A stretch of DNA of 64,000 nucleotides from positions 1,172,633 through 1,236,632 of the forward strand of contig MNCI01017497.1 in assembly GCA_015680685.1 (NCBI GenBank). Reading direction: 5' to 3'. Both the position numbers and the translations under genes were made by a program. The notes below the pieces were generated by a model. That model had not been told where the DNA came from. It did not search any database and saw only the letters and a list, made by a program, of their open reading frames with translations. This document shows positions 45,112 to 56,689 of this stretch, piece after piece. Origin of the DNA: Gnetum montanum. Its lineage: Eukaryota > Streptophyta > Gnetopsida > Gnetales > Gnetaceae. The first letter of the stretch is position 1; every line of letters begins with the position of its first letter.

Positions 45112-45614
45112 TGATGAATCAACCAAAATTTTGGGGCTAGATTACTCTCATTGTAGAAATGTCACCTTGTCTGTGACTAACCCACAAGTCGTATTCATAA
45201 ATGAATGGTTGAAAAGTTAAGGAAATCATCAAGACATTAAATGATTAAATTCAAATCCAATCAAATCCCATGCTTAACACTCTCACTCATAAGCCAAATT
45301 ACCAACTTTCATCCTAACTTCTAATTCTAAGATTAAAAGTGAAAATTAAATTATTAGATCAAATTGAAATCATAAAGTAGAAACATAAGTTATGAGGATT
45401 CTATGGGAGGCATCACCTAATCGGTGATTCTAGCTTGCTATTTAAATAGTGTAGTAACCTCAATAGCGCAACAATGGGCTCCAATGGTTTACAATTTCCA
45501 CAAGACTTAACAAGTCCTTATCTAATAATGGTTTCAAGAAAGTAAGGAATTGATCTCAACTTAATGTGGGTTCTCTAAGGTATTGAATCATCCTTTCTTG
45601 GGTGCATACTAGAC
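45112..45614 (-). repeat. F 5' LTR, part left of the C insertion
   Basis: It begins (plus strand) TGATGAATCAACC directly beside the decayed primer site, so this is the LTR 3' end on the minus strand. Its sequence is unrelated to the J/E2/G LTR except for the TGATGA terminus. The remainder should lie right of C (from 51207), but its outer end cannot be placed. Confidence 0.55.
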
Positions 45615-45619
45615 AAGCT

Positions 45620-46829
45620 TATTAATCTTTTGGTATGTCAAAACCTTAAGGAAAATGAAGGATATGAAAATGTGTTTGTAGTCTAGTAGGGCCAAAAATG
45701 AGCAAGGACTTCAAAACAAGAGTTGAGTTTGAAAGTGAGATCTATGTTGAGATGTCATGAGATCTATATAGAGATGTTGTTATCAAGACTACATAGGCAA
45801 ATTGAGAGCATGGACAAGTATGTAGATTACAAGCTAAATGAAGATGCTCCAGGGATTGAGAGGAAGCCTCAAGAACTAGAGCTCAAAAGTTAAGAAGACA
45901 TCTTTAAGGAATAGAAGACATCTTGGTCGGGATGAAGTTAATCATGGGAAGAAATCTCCAAAAATAGGAGATTTCTCCTTTGGAAAGAAGACACCTCCCC
46001 AAAGACATCACATTCGAAAAGGAGACATCTCCCTAAAGTTGAAGCTAAATATAAAAAGACATCCCAATCTCAAAGGAGATGTCTACATTAGCCATTGAAT
46101 AGTTGTTCCATGAACTTCGAGGTATTTTTGAAAACTCTGAGGCTATAAGTAGACTCCAAACTCTTGGTAATTCAACAAGTGTTGTCAACATCAAATCAAT
46201 CACTGCCATATCCATCCTCTTGTACTCTTGTCCTACATTAACATATCATTTGCTTGATTTCATGTTAATTATATGTTGAATTAAGCCTCAATAGCAAGGT
46301 CTTGTAATTGTAGTTAGACTATTTTCTTGATTTTTACATTCTTTCTTATTGTCCTTTGGGGTTGATATGCTTCTTGAAGTGATTTTACAACATCAAAACA
46401 TTCTAGAGTAGAGATCAATTTTGTAAACGTTGTGGGATCCTAGAAACTACATTCTCAACTTGTTGAGACCTTGTGAGGTTAACTGGTTTTTTAGTGAAAA
46501 AATACTCTAGAGCATAGCTTAGATCTTGTACAAGGTATGATGCCCTTTAAACCACATTTTTGAGCTTTTTGGGCCCTTGCAAGGTTGAAATATTTCATAG
46601 TGACAAAACTCTTCATATTGGAGCTAAAATCTTGTAAAGGTTGTCATGTCCTTTAAACCACATTTTGGAAAAAAAAAAAAAAAGGTCTGAATGTGTGAAA
46701 TGGATCTACCCTCCAAGTGTGGACTACACAAGTTGGGAAACCATGTAAATTTTATGTTTAATTTGGTGGCTAGAAGTTTTTTTTAATTAGGGAACTTATC
46801 CAACCTACCTTTTAAGTTCTTGATCCTCA
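45620..46829 (+). repeat. C 5' LTR (1210 bp)
   Basis: It starts TATTAATCTTTTGGTATG (TGTTGACC with transitions) and ends GATCCTCA. It has two full and one truncated unit of about 105 bp (46380-46665). The first unit lacks about 54 bp that are present in the 3' LTR, which accounts for the length difference. A 15-base A run is at about 46669-46683. Confidence 0.9.
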
Positions 46830-46831
46830 AG

Positions 46832-46844
46832 TGGTGTCAAAGCC
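46832..46844 (+). other. C primer-binding site, initiator tRNA-Met
   Basis: TGGTGTCAAAGCC is TGGTATCAGAGCC with two transitions. It lies two bases after the LTR end. Confidence 0.85.
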
Positions 46845-46882
46845 TGGTACTCTTAGTTTTGAGTGTAACAACTCAGAAGTGA

Positions 46883-48167
46883 ATGATGAAAGAAGGATCA
46901 TGCATCAAATTACTAATGTTAAAATAGGATCACCTTGACATGTTGGAAGACTTAAATGCAAAATTTCTTTTTAAGTACATGACGTTGATAGTTCTGGTAT
47001 TCATTTTGGATGAATGCACTCAAATCATTAGCAGCATTTCAAGTAATAAATGTAAGACAAAAGGTAAGCAATCTAACCTTTCAAATTTCAATACCATTTC
47101 TATGGAATGCTAGATATGTGATAGAAGCGATCATATGGCCTTTGAGTGCCCCAATGCTTATAGGTTACAAGAAAAAGAGTATAGTGAAGAAAGAAGTAAT
47201 ATCTATACAAGTTGGGATGAAAAATAGGAAACAATGTAAGAGAATTAGAAGGCAAAAATTATCTACACCAACTAGGATGATGAAGAACAAAGGGAGGAAG
47301 AGGTAGATAATACTACAAATGACTCACACCTAATCTACATGGCTCTCACTTATGATGATGCTAGCCTCTCTGATGATGACCAATTTAAAGCTAATGACAA
47401 AAGGTATGATCTTTTGTGTAAGGAACTTCTATGTTTTAAAAATCTTTGTACAAAGTTGAATAAGAAGCTAAAAAACAAGAATCAAGATATTTCTTTATTA
47501 AATACAAAGATTTTAGATCTCACAAAAAAAACCTCAAACCTAAGGGTTGAGAATAAAAAATTAACCCTGTCTTATGAATATATTATGGAAGAACTTGTAG
47601 ATACCAAACTTATAAATTGATCAAAGGAAAGGAATATCTTCGAATAGTTCTTAGATAGGGAAGAAGTTCAAATGACAAAAGTGATCTAGAACATTGTCAA
47701 TAGGAACAAGTATTTACAACAACATGATCTAAACAAGAGAGCACTTCAAAGATTGAGGTAACCACTAGCACTATAGGTAACCAAAAGGTAACTCCAAGGT
47801 TTGATAATTTCAACAAAAGGTTTATGTTTTTTTAGTATAATAGATTTGGACATAAGCAATGGAAGTGCAAGTTAAAGTTGTATCATATGAAGACCTAGTC
47901 GTATCATAAGATTCCTTAGTCTTACCCAAATGCACCTAGAAAGGAAATCTTCAGGGCATAAAGGAATGGAGGAAAAATCAAAAGGGTAAAGAGAACAAAA
48001 AGATGTGGAGAATTAAGAGAAAAGAAGGAAGTTAAATAACTCTCAATAATTTTGTTAAGAGGAGTAAGACACTAGAAATAAATGAAATTGATATGAAAGG
48101 AGGGACTTCAAAAGAAGAACCTCAATTCCAATCTCCTTAGTGATGTTGATCTCCATTAGCAAGCAAG
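46883..48167 (+). pseudogene. C gag with UBN2 domain deleted
   Basis: The first 35 or so codons (MMKEGSCIKLLMLK..., 46883 on) match the gag start of A and B. The frame then jumps to the knuckle region (47101-47151: C, stop in place of Trp, IC, DRSDHMAFEC), where C, C, H and C are all kept. The UBN2 domain is thus missing. The coil-like part follows (47339-47620: LCTKLNKKLKNKNQDISLLNTKILDL), very close to B's, then a second knuckle remnant near 47840. It ends at SPLASK before GTAAAT, exactly as in B. Nonsense codons are scattered throughout. Confidence 0.85.
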
Positions 48168-49937
48168 GTAAATAATGGTAAGTATAGTTATAATCATTAT
48201 ACCTTGACTTGATGAGATCAGACTAGATTAGTTTATTTTTATGATTGAATGGAACCTTGTGCTACTTTTAAAGTTTTTATTGAAAATTCATCTTTTGGAT
48301 TCTTAACTCAAATGTATTGGTTTTAAGTGGCTTAAAACCCTTAAATGTAATTCATGGACTAAAATATTTTTGTTGAACATTCATTGTTGTTTAAACATAT
48401 ATGTCTTGTGATATGGCATTGTTGCTTCCCTTTGAAATCATAAAGTCCAATTTCTTTTGGAATATTTTTGATGTATAATAATTGAAGCATTTGAATTGGT
48501 ACCCTTTAATGTAATTCATGTATCTTTTGAGAAAAGAGACATTTAAAAAGCAATTCCTTAAGCATATGAATTATTTGATATCTTTATCATAATATACTAT
48601 TAATGAAAGGTTTTTCTTTCAAAAGTTTCCAAACTTGATCTTTATATGACACTCCAAATTTATGAAGACATCATCTAGGCCTTTGTATAATTTTCAATGT
48701 ATGTGTGATGTTTATGTTTGTTTTCTTGTGATATTTTTTGATGATTTCAAGGTATTTTTTCATGTTTGGGAGTGTTTTATACTTATTTTGACAAATCTAG
48801 GAGGAATTGTTTTTGACATAACTAATGGGAGACCTTAGTCTCCATACTTGATCTTAGAATTTCTATGCAACATGAAGATCCTAAAAGCATCATGAGGAGA
48901 ATACCAATCTCTCTATAATAGATGCATTATGACCAATGAAACTAGAAAGAAACATAAGCATGGATGTAGGGGGAGCTTGTACCTCATTGACAGTTATCAT
49001 TTATAGGCCATCCATAAAGGTGAAGTCTCTTGAGACTCTTACCAAAAGATACCTTTTGAATATTTCACCTTGTGATGTATTTCTTGGTGATGGTATATCA
49101 AATTAACATGGCTATATACAAATTGCTTTATGGACATCTTACTAAGAATATGTTTAGTTGTTCTTGAGAAATTTAGCATAAGAAGTTGTATTGCTTTGCT
49201 CTTTCTTGTTGGATGTGCATGTATATACTCTCCTTGTCATAGAATTTCTATGCCTGATTCTTTTGTTGTTGTTTCAAAAGAAGGATAATATTGGATGATT
49301 ATAGAATCATGAGATATTAGTTATTTACTACTAATGACTTATTTGTTTAGAGACAAGTTACTTACTCTTCAAGGGTCAAAATTTGGACTTTGGCATTTGG
49401 TTTTAAATACTCTTGGACATTAATTAAAATGATTGGCTTAGTTATGTCTCATTAATTTTACCTTTGTTTATGAATAGATAAAATATAGCTCTTGATGAAA
49501 TGTGGTTTTTCATACTAATGAATTCAATACTTAAGGATGTGTACTCTTTAACTAATATTCATCGTGTTTTCTTCCTTAGTTAAATGTTTTTATTTTTATG
49601 AGATGATGATATGATGTTATGTAGATATGATGGAACTTTATTGAGAATTATGATTGGTCGTTATCATTTTCCTTGCCTCTTTTTGGGTGTTATCCAAAAA
49701 AGGGGAGAGGGTAAAATATTTAGTTGATATTTAGTTTGAGTAGAATATTTTAGTTGATATTTAGTTAGAATCAAGATGTCAATAATGGTAACTTTATATT
49801 TTGTTAATGGATTATACTTTGTTATATCTTTATATACATTCATGCCATTTAACTTTCAAATATCTTTGTGCTATATTTCTTTGGGATATACTAACCCATT
49901 TTCTTAAGTTTTGGACATCACAAAAAATGGGGGAGAT
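48168..49937 (+). other. C internal region after gag, no gene recognised
   Basis: It starts like B's putative intron (GTAAATAATGG) but soon diverges. I cannot recognise B's second ORF here. It ends in the polypurine tract aaaaaatgggggagat (49922-49937) before the 3' LTR. Confidence 0.55.
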
Positions 49938-51201
49938 TATTGATCTTTTAACATGTCAAAACCTTAAGAAAAATGAAGGATATGAAAATGTGTTTGTAGT
50001 CTAGTAGGGCCATAAATGATCAAGGACTTAAAAATAAGAGTTGAGTTTGAAAATGAGATCTACGTTGAGATATCATGAGATCTATGTAGAGATGTCGTTA
50101 TGAAGACTACATAGGCAAAATGATGGAATTAACAAGTACAAAGACTACACGCTAAATGAAGATGCTCCAGGGATTGATAGGAAGATAAATCAATAAGAGA
50201 AAGCCTTAGGAACCAAAGATCAAAAGTTGGAAAGAAATCTCCAAGGAAAAAAAGAAGTCTTGGACAAGAGGAATTCAATCATAAGAAGATGTCTCCCAAA
50301 AATAGGAGACATCTCCATTGGAAAGAAGACATCTCCCTAGAGATATCCCATTCTAAAAGGAGGTGTATCCCCAAATTTGAAGCTAAATATAGAAAGAAAT
50401 CTCAATCTCAAAGGAGATGTGTACACTAGCTATTGAAAAGTTGTTACACAAACTCTAAGGTGTTTTTAGAAACTTCAAGGCTATAGTAGACTTAAAACTC
50501 TTGGGAATTAAGCAACTGTTATCAACATCAAAGCAATAATTATCATATCTATCCTCTTGTGCTATTTTCCTATATTGTCACATCATTTTCTTGGTTGTAT
50601 GTTAATTGTATGTTGAATTGAGCCTCAACGGCAAGGTCTTGTAATTGTAGTTACATTCTCTCTTATTCTCTACATTATTTGTTATTGACGTATAGGGTTG
50701 ACATGCTTCTTTTGAGAAGGCATCTATATTGAGCTTGTTGGAATCCTATGGGATTGAGTGGTTTTGTAGCATCAAAACACTCTAGAGTAGAGCTGAATTT
50801 TGTAAAGGTTTTTGGATCCTTAAAATCACATTTTGAGCTTGTTGGGACCTTATGTAATTAAGTGGTTTCACAATGAAAAACCACTCTAGAGAAAATCTCA
50901 AAGCTTGTATAGGGTGTGATACCCTCCAAACCACATATTTGAGCTTATTGGGACCTTCTGGGTTTGAGAGATTTCGCAATGATGAAACTCTTTGTAGCAA
51001 AGCTTAAATCTTATAAAGGTTATGATGTTTTTAAAATCTCATTTTTGAAGAAACAAAGTTCGGAGGTGTGCAAGGAATCTACCCTTCAAGTGTGGACTAC
51101 CCAAGTTGGGGAACCACATAAATCTTGTGTTTAATTTGATGGCTAGAACTTGTTTTAATTGGGAAACTTATTCAACCTCCCTTCTAAGTTCTTGATCCTT
51201 A
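49938..51201 (+). repeat. C 3' LTR (1264 bp)
   Basis: It starts TATTGATCTTTTAACATG and ends GATCCTTA. It has three clear units: 50729-50832, 50833-50938 and 50939-51044 (104, 106 and 106 bp), each beginning TTGAGCTTGTTGG-like. The AGACATCT-type motifs are at 50285-50420, including GGAGACATCTCC. Confidence 0.92.
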
Positions 51202-51206
51202 GAGCT

Positions 51207-51930
51207 TATGTTTAAAAATAAGAAAAAATTCATAGGATAGGCATATTAATATTTGTCAAAGGAAATGATAAGGATTGTTGTTATTGTAGGGTGGTATTAA
51301 TCTATATCATGATGACGATGTGCTTAGATTGTCAACCCATGTCATGTCCATAGTATAGGTCAATATCTTCATTGTAGTTGCTATTAAGATCAGTATAATT
51401 TAGTCAATTTTAGTCAATTCTAGAAATGTTGATCAATATGGTTGTGATTAGAATATGTTGAAATTCTTGATCCAAATTGATATCTTATCAATTCATAGAG
51501 ATTTCACAATATCCTACCATAACATAGACTCAAAAAAATAATTAGTTTACATTGCATGGCACCAAAAAACTCAATGTGTTTCAATAGATTAAAACAAAAA
51601 AAAAGTAAAGTCATTTTGACATAAAAATTGAAGCATGTTGGGATTCATTAAGATTGCATAATTACATGTTTTACAATGCCCTCATGATTGACTAAAAACT
51701 AATTCTCAAGTTAAAACAAAAGGAGGATATATTTTCTTATAAAATTTTTAAGTCATATACAGAGTTTGACATGATGACTTATATACATCACTGACGCTAC
51801 TATGAATGCCACATTCTAGTTTGAGTGGTGTTTACAAAATTATCATGCATTGCATGCTTGACACATATGATAAAAAAATTAAAAAAATAAATTAAGACAA
51901 GATCAATGTAGTCTTTAGGTTCCCAGTGAT
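51207..51930. other. Flank right of C, AT-rich, no gene seen
   Basis: Should begin with the remaining outer part of F's 5' LTR. No terminus or duplication is visible. Tgatatc / agtcaatt words recur at 51340-51500. Confidence 0.4.
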
Positions 51931-51934
51931 AGTG

Positions 51935-52520
51935 GCTCATCCATCGACTTATTTCCTTTATCATTGGTCTTCTAGAATTGATATCTATTTAGGAATTTCT
52001 AAAGATTTTCCTCTTTTGATCTTAGGTTATTTACTATCCAGGAGAATTATGCAATGCTTGTTGGAGTTAGTACTTTTCATAGACATGGTAGTTGTGAAAA
52101 CATTTTATTAGCCTTCACATATCATGCTACAAACTATCTTTTTTCTTCTTTGTGCATCCTTCTAGCCAAATTTTCTTCTACATCTTTTGGATCCTGATAA
52201 TTAGCTTTGACCACTCAAAGATTGGAGTTTGCAATATGGAGATTTTTTTGTGCATCCATTTGGTCTACAAAATCTATCTCGTATAATGCATATACTATGG
52301 CCACTTGTTGCTCCACGTCTATTCTAGGATTGCTTGCTATTAACATGGTTAGATTATCATATCAAAGATTTGCTAATCCCATGTACTCCATTGAATCCTG
52401 TATCTTCAGGTCTTTGTTCTTAATCTTTCCTTGGTGCAGATGGGTAAGACTATCCAAGATGGGATGCTCATCAAGTATCTATGTTGTGAAGCTAATCTTA
52501 GCTTTAGCCATCTAGATTTT
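51935..52520 (-). pseudogene. Unrecognised decayed reading frame
   Basis: A minus-strand frame of about 190 codons opening MAKAKISFTT at 52513. It contains HPILDSLTHLHQGKIKNKDL, QVAIVYALYEIDFVDQMDAQ, NYQDPKDVEENLARRMHKEE and VKANKMFSQLPCL. It is broken only by single stops. Each stop up to about 52080 is TAG or TGA, at sites that one C-to-T change from CAG or CGA would explain. That pattern, the charged composition and the absence of low-complexity sequence suggest a former coding region. I do not recognise the family. It could be an ORF of the element that hosts F's insertion, or a captured or host exon. It lies between C and I and belongs to neither. Confidence 0.45.
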
Positions 52521-52595
52521 CTTTTCATTGATTTGCTTGTATATTCTCACCTAATCTCTAAAGTGTTCCTTCACCTATTTATGTTTCTTCACCTT

Positions 52596-53397
52596 TGTTA
52601 GGATGTAAATTAATGCCCTCTTTTGACTTAGTTTCTTAGGTGTTTTGAATAGGAACATGCAACTATTACCTCATATGGGATGTAGCCACTCATAGTTCAT
52701 CATTGCAAGGAACAAAGTTAGACTTTAGATTATGAGAATGATCCTTGAACTATAGAAGGAAGAGTATCCATCCTACAATAGTCAAAAAGAAAGTTTAGAA
52801 TATGGAAGGGAGATGAAAAAATTAATGTTTGAGATTGGGAATTACATGAAGGTTGAATTCAAGTTTGACAATAAACTATGATCTTATGCAAACTGTAGTA
52901 GCTCATAGTCTACAAAATTTCTAGTAGCTATGGCACACAACCTATCACAATTTATTTTTGAAAAAAATTAGGAATTCATCAAAGTCCCTATGACACACAC
53001 ATATGTTGCTACTAGAGACAACAATAGAGCTATAAAGGCATGCAACTCATAGTCCATGAAAATCCACTAATCCTAATTGACCATTATATTGTTAGAATTT
53101 AATTATTCAATTGTTGGAAATGGCTCGTAGATATTGCTGGTCATAGTAACTACTAATGCTTAATTGGCCTCATAATTCTTCATCAGGCTATGGGATGAAA
53201 CCTTGTGTGGTTCACACCCTAGGTCATAGCTATTATTCAGACATTATTCTAACCATTAACTAAAGCCATTTCAACATCGAATAAAAGTGAGATTATAAGG
53301 CATTCATCAGAGAAGAAGAGGGGATATACAAAAGAGATTTTCAAGAAGAGATATAGAGAATTAGAGTGAATTGGAATTATTCTATTGAATTGTATTA
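52596..53397 (+). repeat. I 5' LTR (about 802 bp)
   Basis: The left end is fixed by identity with 63867-64000 (about 134 bases compared, with transitions and small indels). The right end is inferred from the primer site that follows. The terminal TTA may be a changed TCA. Confidence 0.75.
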
Positions 53398-53399
53398 AT

Positions 53400-53410
53400 T
53401 GGTATCAAAG
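53400..53410 (+). other. I primer-binding site, initiator tRNA-Met type
   Basis: TGGTATCAAAG differs from TGGTATCAGAG by one G-to-A change and sits where the 5' LTR ends. Confidence 0.7.
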
Positions 53411-53929
53411 ATTCTGGAGTAATAAGATAGTTTTTTTTCCTAAGAGTGAATTCATGTTGTGTGTTCTTCACCATAGTTCTGGTAATTAATCCCACATAAC
53501 CTACTATCCTCCATTTAATTAACTTCCACAATTCTACATTGTAGGAATGTAAGAAGTAAGCAACATTTTAGCATCATTGCAATAGCTATGGGTACTGATG
53601 ATATTTTATCACATGTAAACTTTGTGTAATTTATATTTTTCTTTGTTTACTTATTCTATGTATGGACCCTAATCAATCTTTCTCTTTATGTATGTTAAAG
53701 TTAAAATTTCAAGTAACATTAACTTATTTGGAGATGTTTCTTCTTGATTTGAAAATAATGATGATTGATGAAGCACTTGTTAATACTCAATGATTCTTTT
53801 AGTATATTATTATTATTTTTCTTTTGCCTTTATTTTTTTCTAATTGATATTTCTTTATAGGTTTATGGTTTAAATTCATGAGAAAGGTTAGAGATTGGTT
53901 CATGATACGGTATCTTCTTCATAGGTACC

Positions 53930-55850
53930 TAAGAGAAGGACTAAAAAGATTTTGATGTCATCAAAAGAGTCACCTTCATCAAGGAATTCAAGAAGTCAAT
54001 TAGGGAAAAGTCTATTAAGGCAAGAAGAACCACCAATTTCATAGGTAGATCCACAAACTCTAGCAAGTATAGGCACTAGGATGAATATAGTTGATCAAAT
54101 TAATGTCCCAACTACCCTAACTACTATTGGAACTCTATTTCCAGCCCTATTTTCTAATTCTACTCAATATAAACAAGTTTTCATGAATATTGGTACGTCT
54201 ACTAAATTTGGATTTGGGACATTAGTTTTAAATTGTATGAGTTAATTGGGTTTTGCTCCATCCACATAATCTATCTTTTTCCTAACCACATAATTGGTTG
54301 TTCCATTGTCTTTCAATCAGTCTACCCCTATACAAGTTAGCACTATGTACCATGAAAATACTTCCAATAATTCCTCTAAAATTTTTCATCAACAGTAATT
54401 GCATCAATAACATCTAAAAGCCAGGCATCAAATCTTTTTAAATGCTTTGACACAAGTTACACAAAATACATTGTCATCTTTTTCCAATTAGCCAATCTCT
54501 CATTATTTCTCTATTTCAACACAAGTGCCTATCACATCAACTATTGCCCCTACTATTTCATAATTTGCGCAACATGATGTTCATATGAATACCCTAGCAT
54601 TTCTTAGATTCATCAAAAAATAGCACAATCCACCATTATTTTTAATCCATAACTTGTTTCTATGTCTTACAGCATAAACATTCCACTAGTAGCACCTTAT
54701 AAAACATCATTTATGCAAGTACCCTAATAGCCCTACTCCAAGACATAAGCATTAATGAATGTTCCCAAAAGTGCATAACCTATGTTCAATGTGCATGTTG
54801 CCCAAACATAATCTATGTTTCAACTCATGTCTCAACCACAAATTCCACAATAAGGACTTTAAGAAATACAACATCCTTTACCTCATCATTTAGTACCTCC
54901 AGGTAGTTAATTTAATTAGTTTTTACAATTTCAAAATCAAGTCCCTTACCAAGGAATGCCTAACCAACTTTCATTAAAGGATTTAATGATGAGAAAATAA
55001 ACTTCCATTGTTTACCCTCTTTTGTTTCCTACTAAACAAGATTTTGAGATAAAAAATTTAGTAGCATTTCTATAATTTTATGATACAGATGAAGAAGATT
55101 CATACCATCATATACAAGCTTTTGAAATGTTAATAGTTATGTGTGGTAATAAAATTATGAAATGCACTTAAATGAGTATATTTTCCTTTACATTTAGAGA
55201 TCATGCATTATCATGGTATATGTTGTTAAAACAATACTCTATTCAATCCTAAGAAATAACTTCCATAAAATTCATTAGTACAAGAAATAACTTTCAAGCT
55301 TCCAATAAAAAGAACATAAGACTTATGAATAGGCTTAGGAGTCTTTTAAGGAAATAAGGGCAAGGAACCTAGATCATGGATTTTTAGAGCATCAATTTTT
55401 AGGATTTTTTCTTGATGCTTTGACACATGTTACATGGTAGAGTATTGATTTTTATTTTAGCAGCACAATCATGCGAATTGCACTTGAGGTAGCATTTGAG
55501 GCATTAGATTAAATAGTGAATTAGATCAAGAGTTGGCCTATTAATAAAAAGGCCAATATGTTAGAACATACTATGATGACAAGTTTGGAAAAATAAATTA
55601 AGGAGGCTAATAGCAAATTATCATATTTATCTATGTCTTCTAATACTATTGTATAGGGTCAATCTTATCAGTTTCAATAATAAGAATCATCAATTCATAC
55701 TAATGAAGGAATTCATAATACTAACTAACCATAGGCTATAGGTATAGAATTTTCTTATTCTTGTGTAATTTGTGAGGAAATTAACCATACTACCCATGAT
55801 TATCCTATTTTTTCATTTATTAAAGAACAAGCTAACATTGTAGGAGGTTA
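53930..55850 (+). pseudogene. I gag, decayed
   Basis: The N-terminal part is Ser/Pro/Gln-rich (PKRRTKKILMSSKESPSS from about 53930), then low-complexity to 54960. The capsid part starts near 55020 with TKQDFEIKNLVAFL, DEEDSYHHIQAFEML and FTFRDHALSWYMLLKQYSIQS (55180-55245). This is the Retrotrans_gag pattern (F-x-L-x-D-x-A-x-x-W-x-x-L-x-x-x-S-I). Further pieces are near 55480-55600. A knuckle CVICEEINHTTHDYP is at about 55768-55805, with its last Cys replaced by Tyr. Many stops and shifts. Confidence 0.75.
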
Positions 55851-56089
55851 ATGTGTATAAGCAAGAGGGTCAACTTTGTATGGTAGGAAATGGAATTCTA
55901 ATCAATAGAAAAATTACTAGTTGTATCCTCTATTTAGGTGAAATTATTAGAGTTATAATAATAATTTTAACCAATTTTGGAGATCCAACCAAAACCATTA
56001 TTTTTAAAAGAAAATGCTATAACAAAATGAGAGTTTACAACATACATTGCAGCAACAAAATGATCACATAATTAAATTTTTCAAACCTT

Positions 56090-56660
56090 ACAACCTAAGG
56101 ATACATTACCAATACAAACAGAAACAAATCCTAAGTATCAAGGAAGACAAGAATTTCACATTATTACTTCAAGTATAATGGATCAATGTAATGTGGTTAT
56201 TAGAAGTGAAAGAGTTACAAATCTTCAAATCCCCTCTAAAAGGTTTGTTAAGAACAAAGAGTTAGAGGATAAATTTGAATGAATCTTTGTAATGGAGCTT
56301 CCTATGAAGTAAGGACCTACTCCAATGATTCCTTCAGATGAATCCAAGGACTCTTCTCCTCCATAGGCACATTTTCTTCATAGGTTAGAATCAAATGAGG
56401 TAGATGATAAGCAACTAGAAAACCTCTTTAGAGATGTAACCTTACATGTTTCTTTGTTAAAAGCCATTGAAGATGATCCTCAATATGTTAAATACCTTAA
56501 GAAACTTTGTTCTATACAAAAAAAATTAGAATACCCAAGCATGTTAGCCTTGCTNATGAGATGTATCAATCACTAACATTGGAAGAGTACAAAGATGTAA
56601 CCATGGATCCACAAAGAAGGCTCCTATATACTCAAGTGAAAGATGCCCTGGAAGGTAAGG
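56090..56660 (+). pseudogene. I gag-protease linker; protease core missing
   Basis: A frame with LFRDVTLHVSLLKAIEDDPQ then YVKYLKKLCSIQKKL (about 56425-56530). This is the F-x-x-V-x-V-N-I-P-L-L-x-A-I...Y-x-K-F-L-K-x-L-C pattern that precedes the protease in Athila/Tat-type elements. The retropepsin domain itself is not found. 56560-56690 is too short for it, so it is probably deleted. Confidence 0.65.
56555..56555. other. Ambiguous base N
   Basis: The only non-ACGT base in the window. It lies in the decayed I element, near the place where the protease is missing. It may mark an assembly uncertainty. Confidence 1.
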
Positions 56661-56689
56661 ATCCATTTAACTAGAGATTTATTCTTCTA

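Larger units (their letters stand above)
31850..45614 (-). mobile_element. F: Athila-like Ty3/gypsy element, interrupted by G, B and C
   Basis: Read on the minus strand: 5' LTR (45614-45112, cut by C), primer site, gag (45060-43334), [B], gag-protease linker (36871-36200), protease, RT, RNase H, integrase (to 32912), [G], integrase tail (32120-31850). Removing G and B restores a collinear gag-pol order. The protease DLxASIN motif, the gag-protease linker and the tRNA-Asp-like primer site all fit the Athila branch. Confidence 0.85.
45620..51201 (+). mobile_element. C: SIRE-like LTR element without pol, deleted gag
   Basis: LTRs 45620-46829 and 49938-51201, primer site at 46832, and a shortened gag. 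Flanks AAGCT (45615-45619) and GAGCT (51202-51206) are a 5-bp duplication with one A/G difference. It belongs to the same family as A and B. The internal 3.1 kb is too short for pol, and none is seen. Confidence 0.92.
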
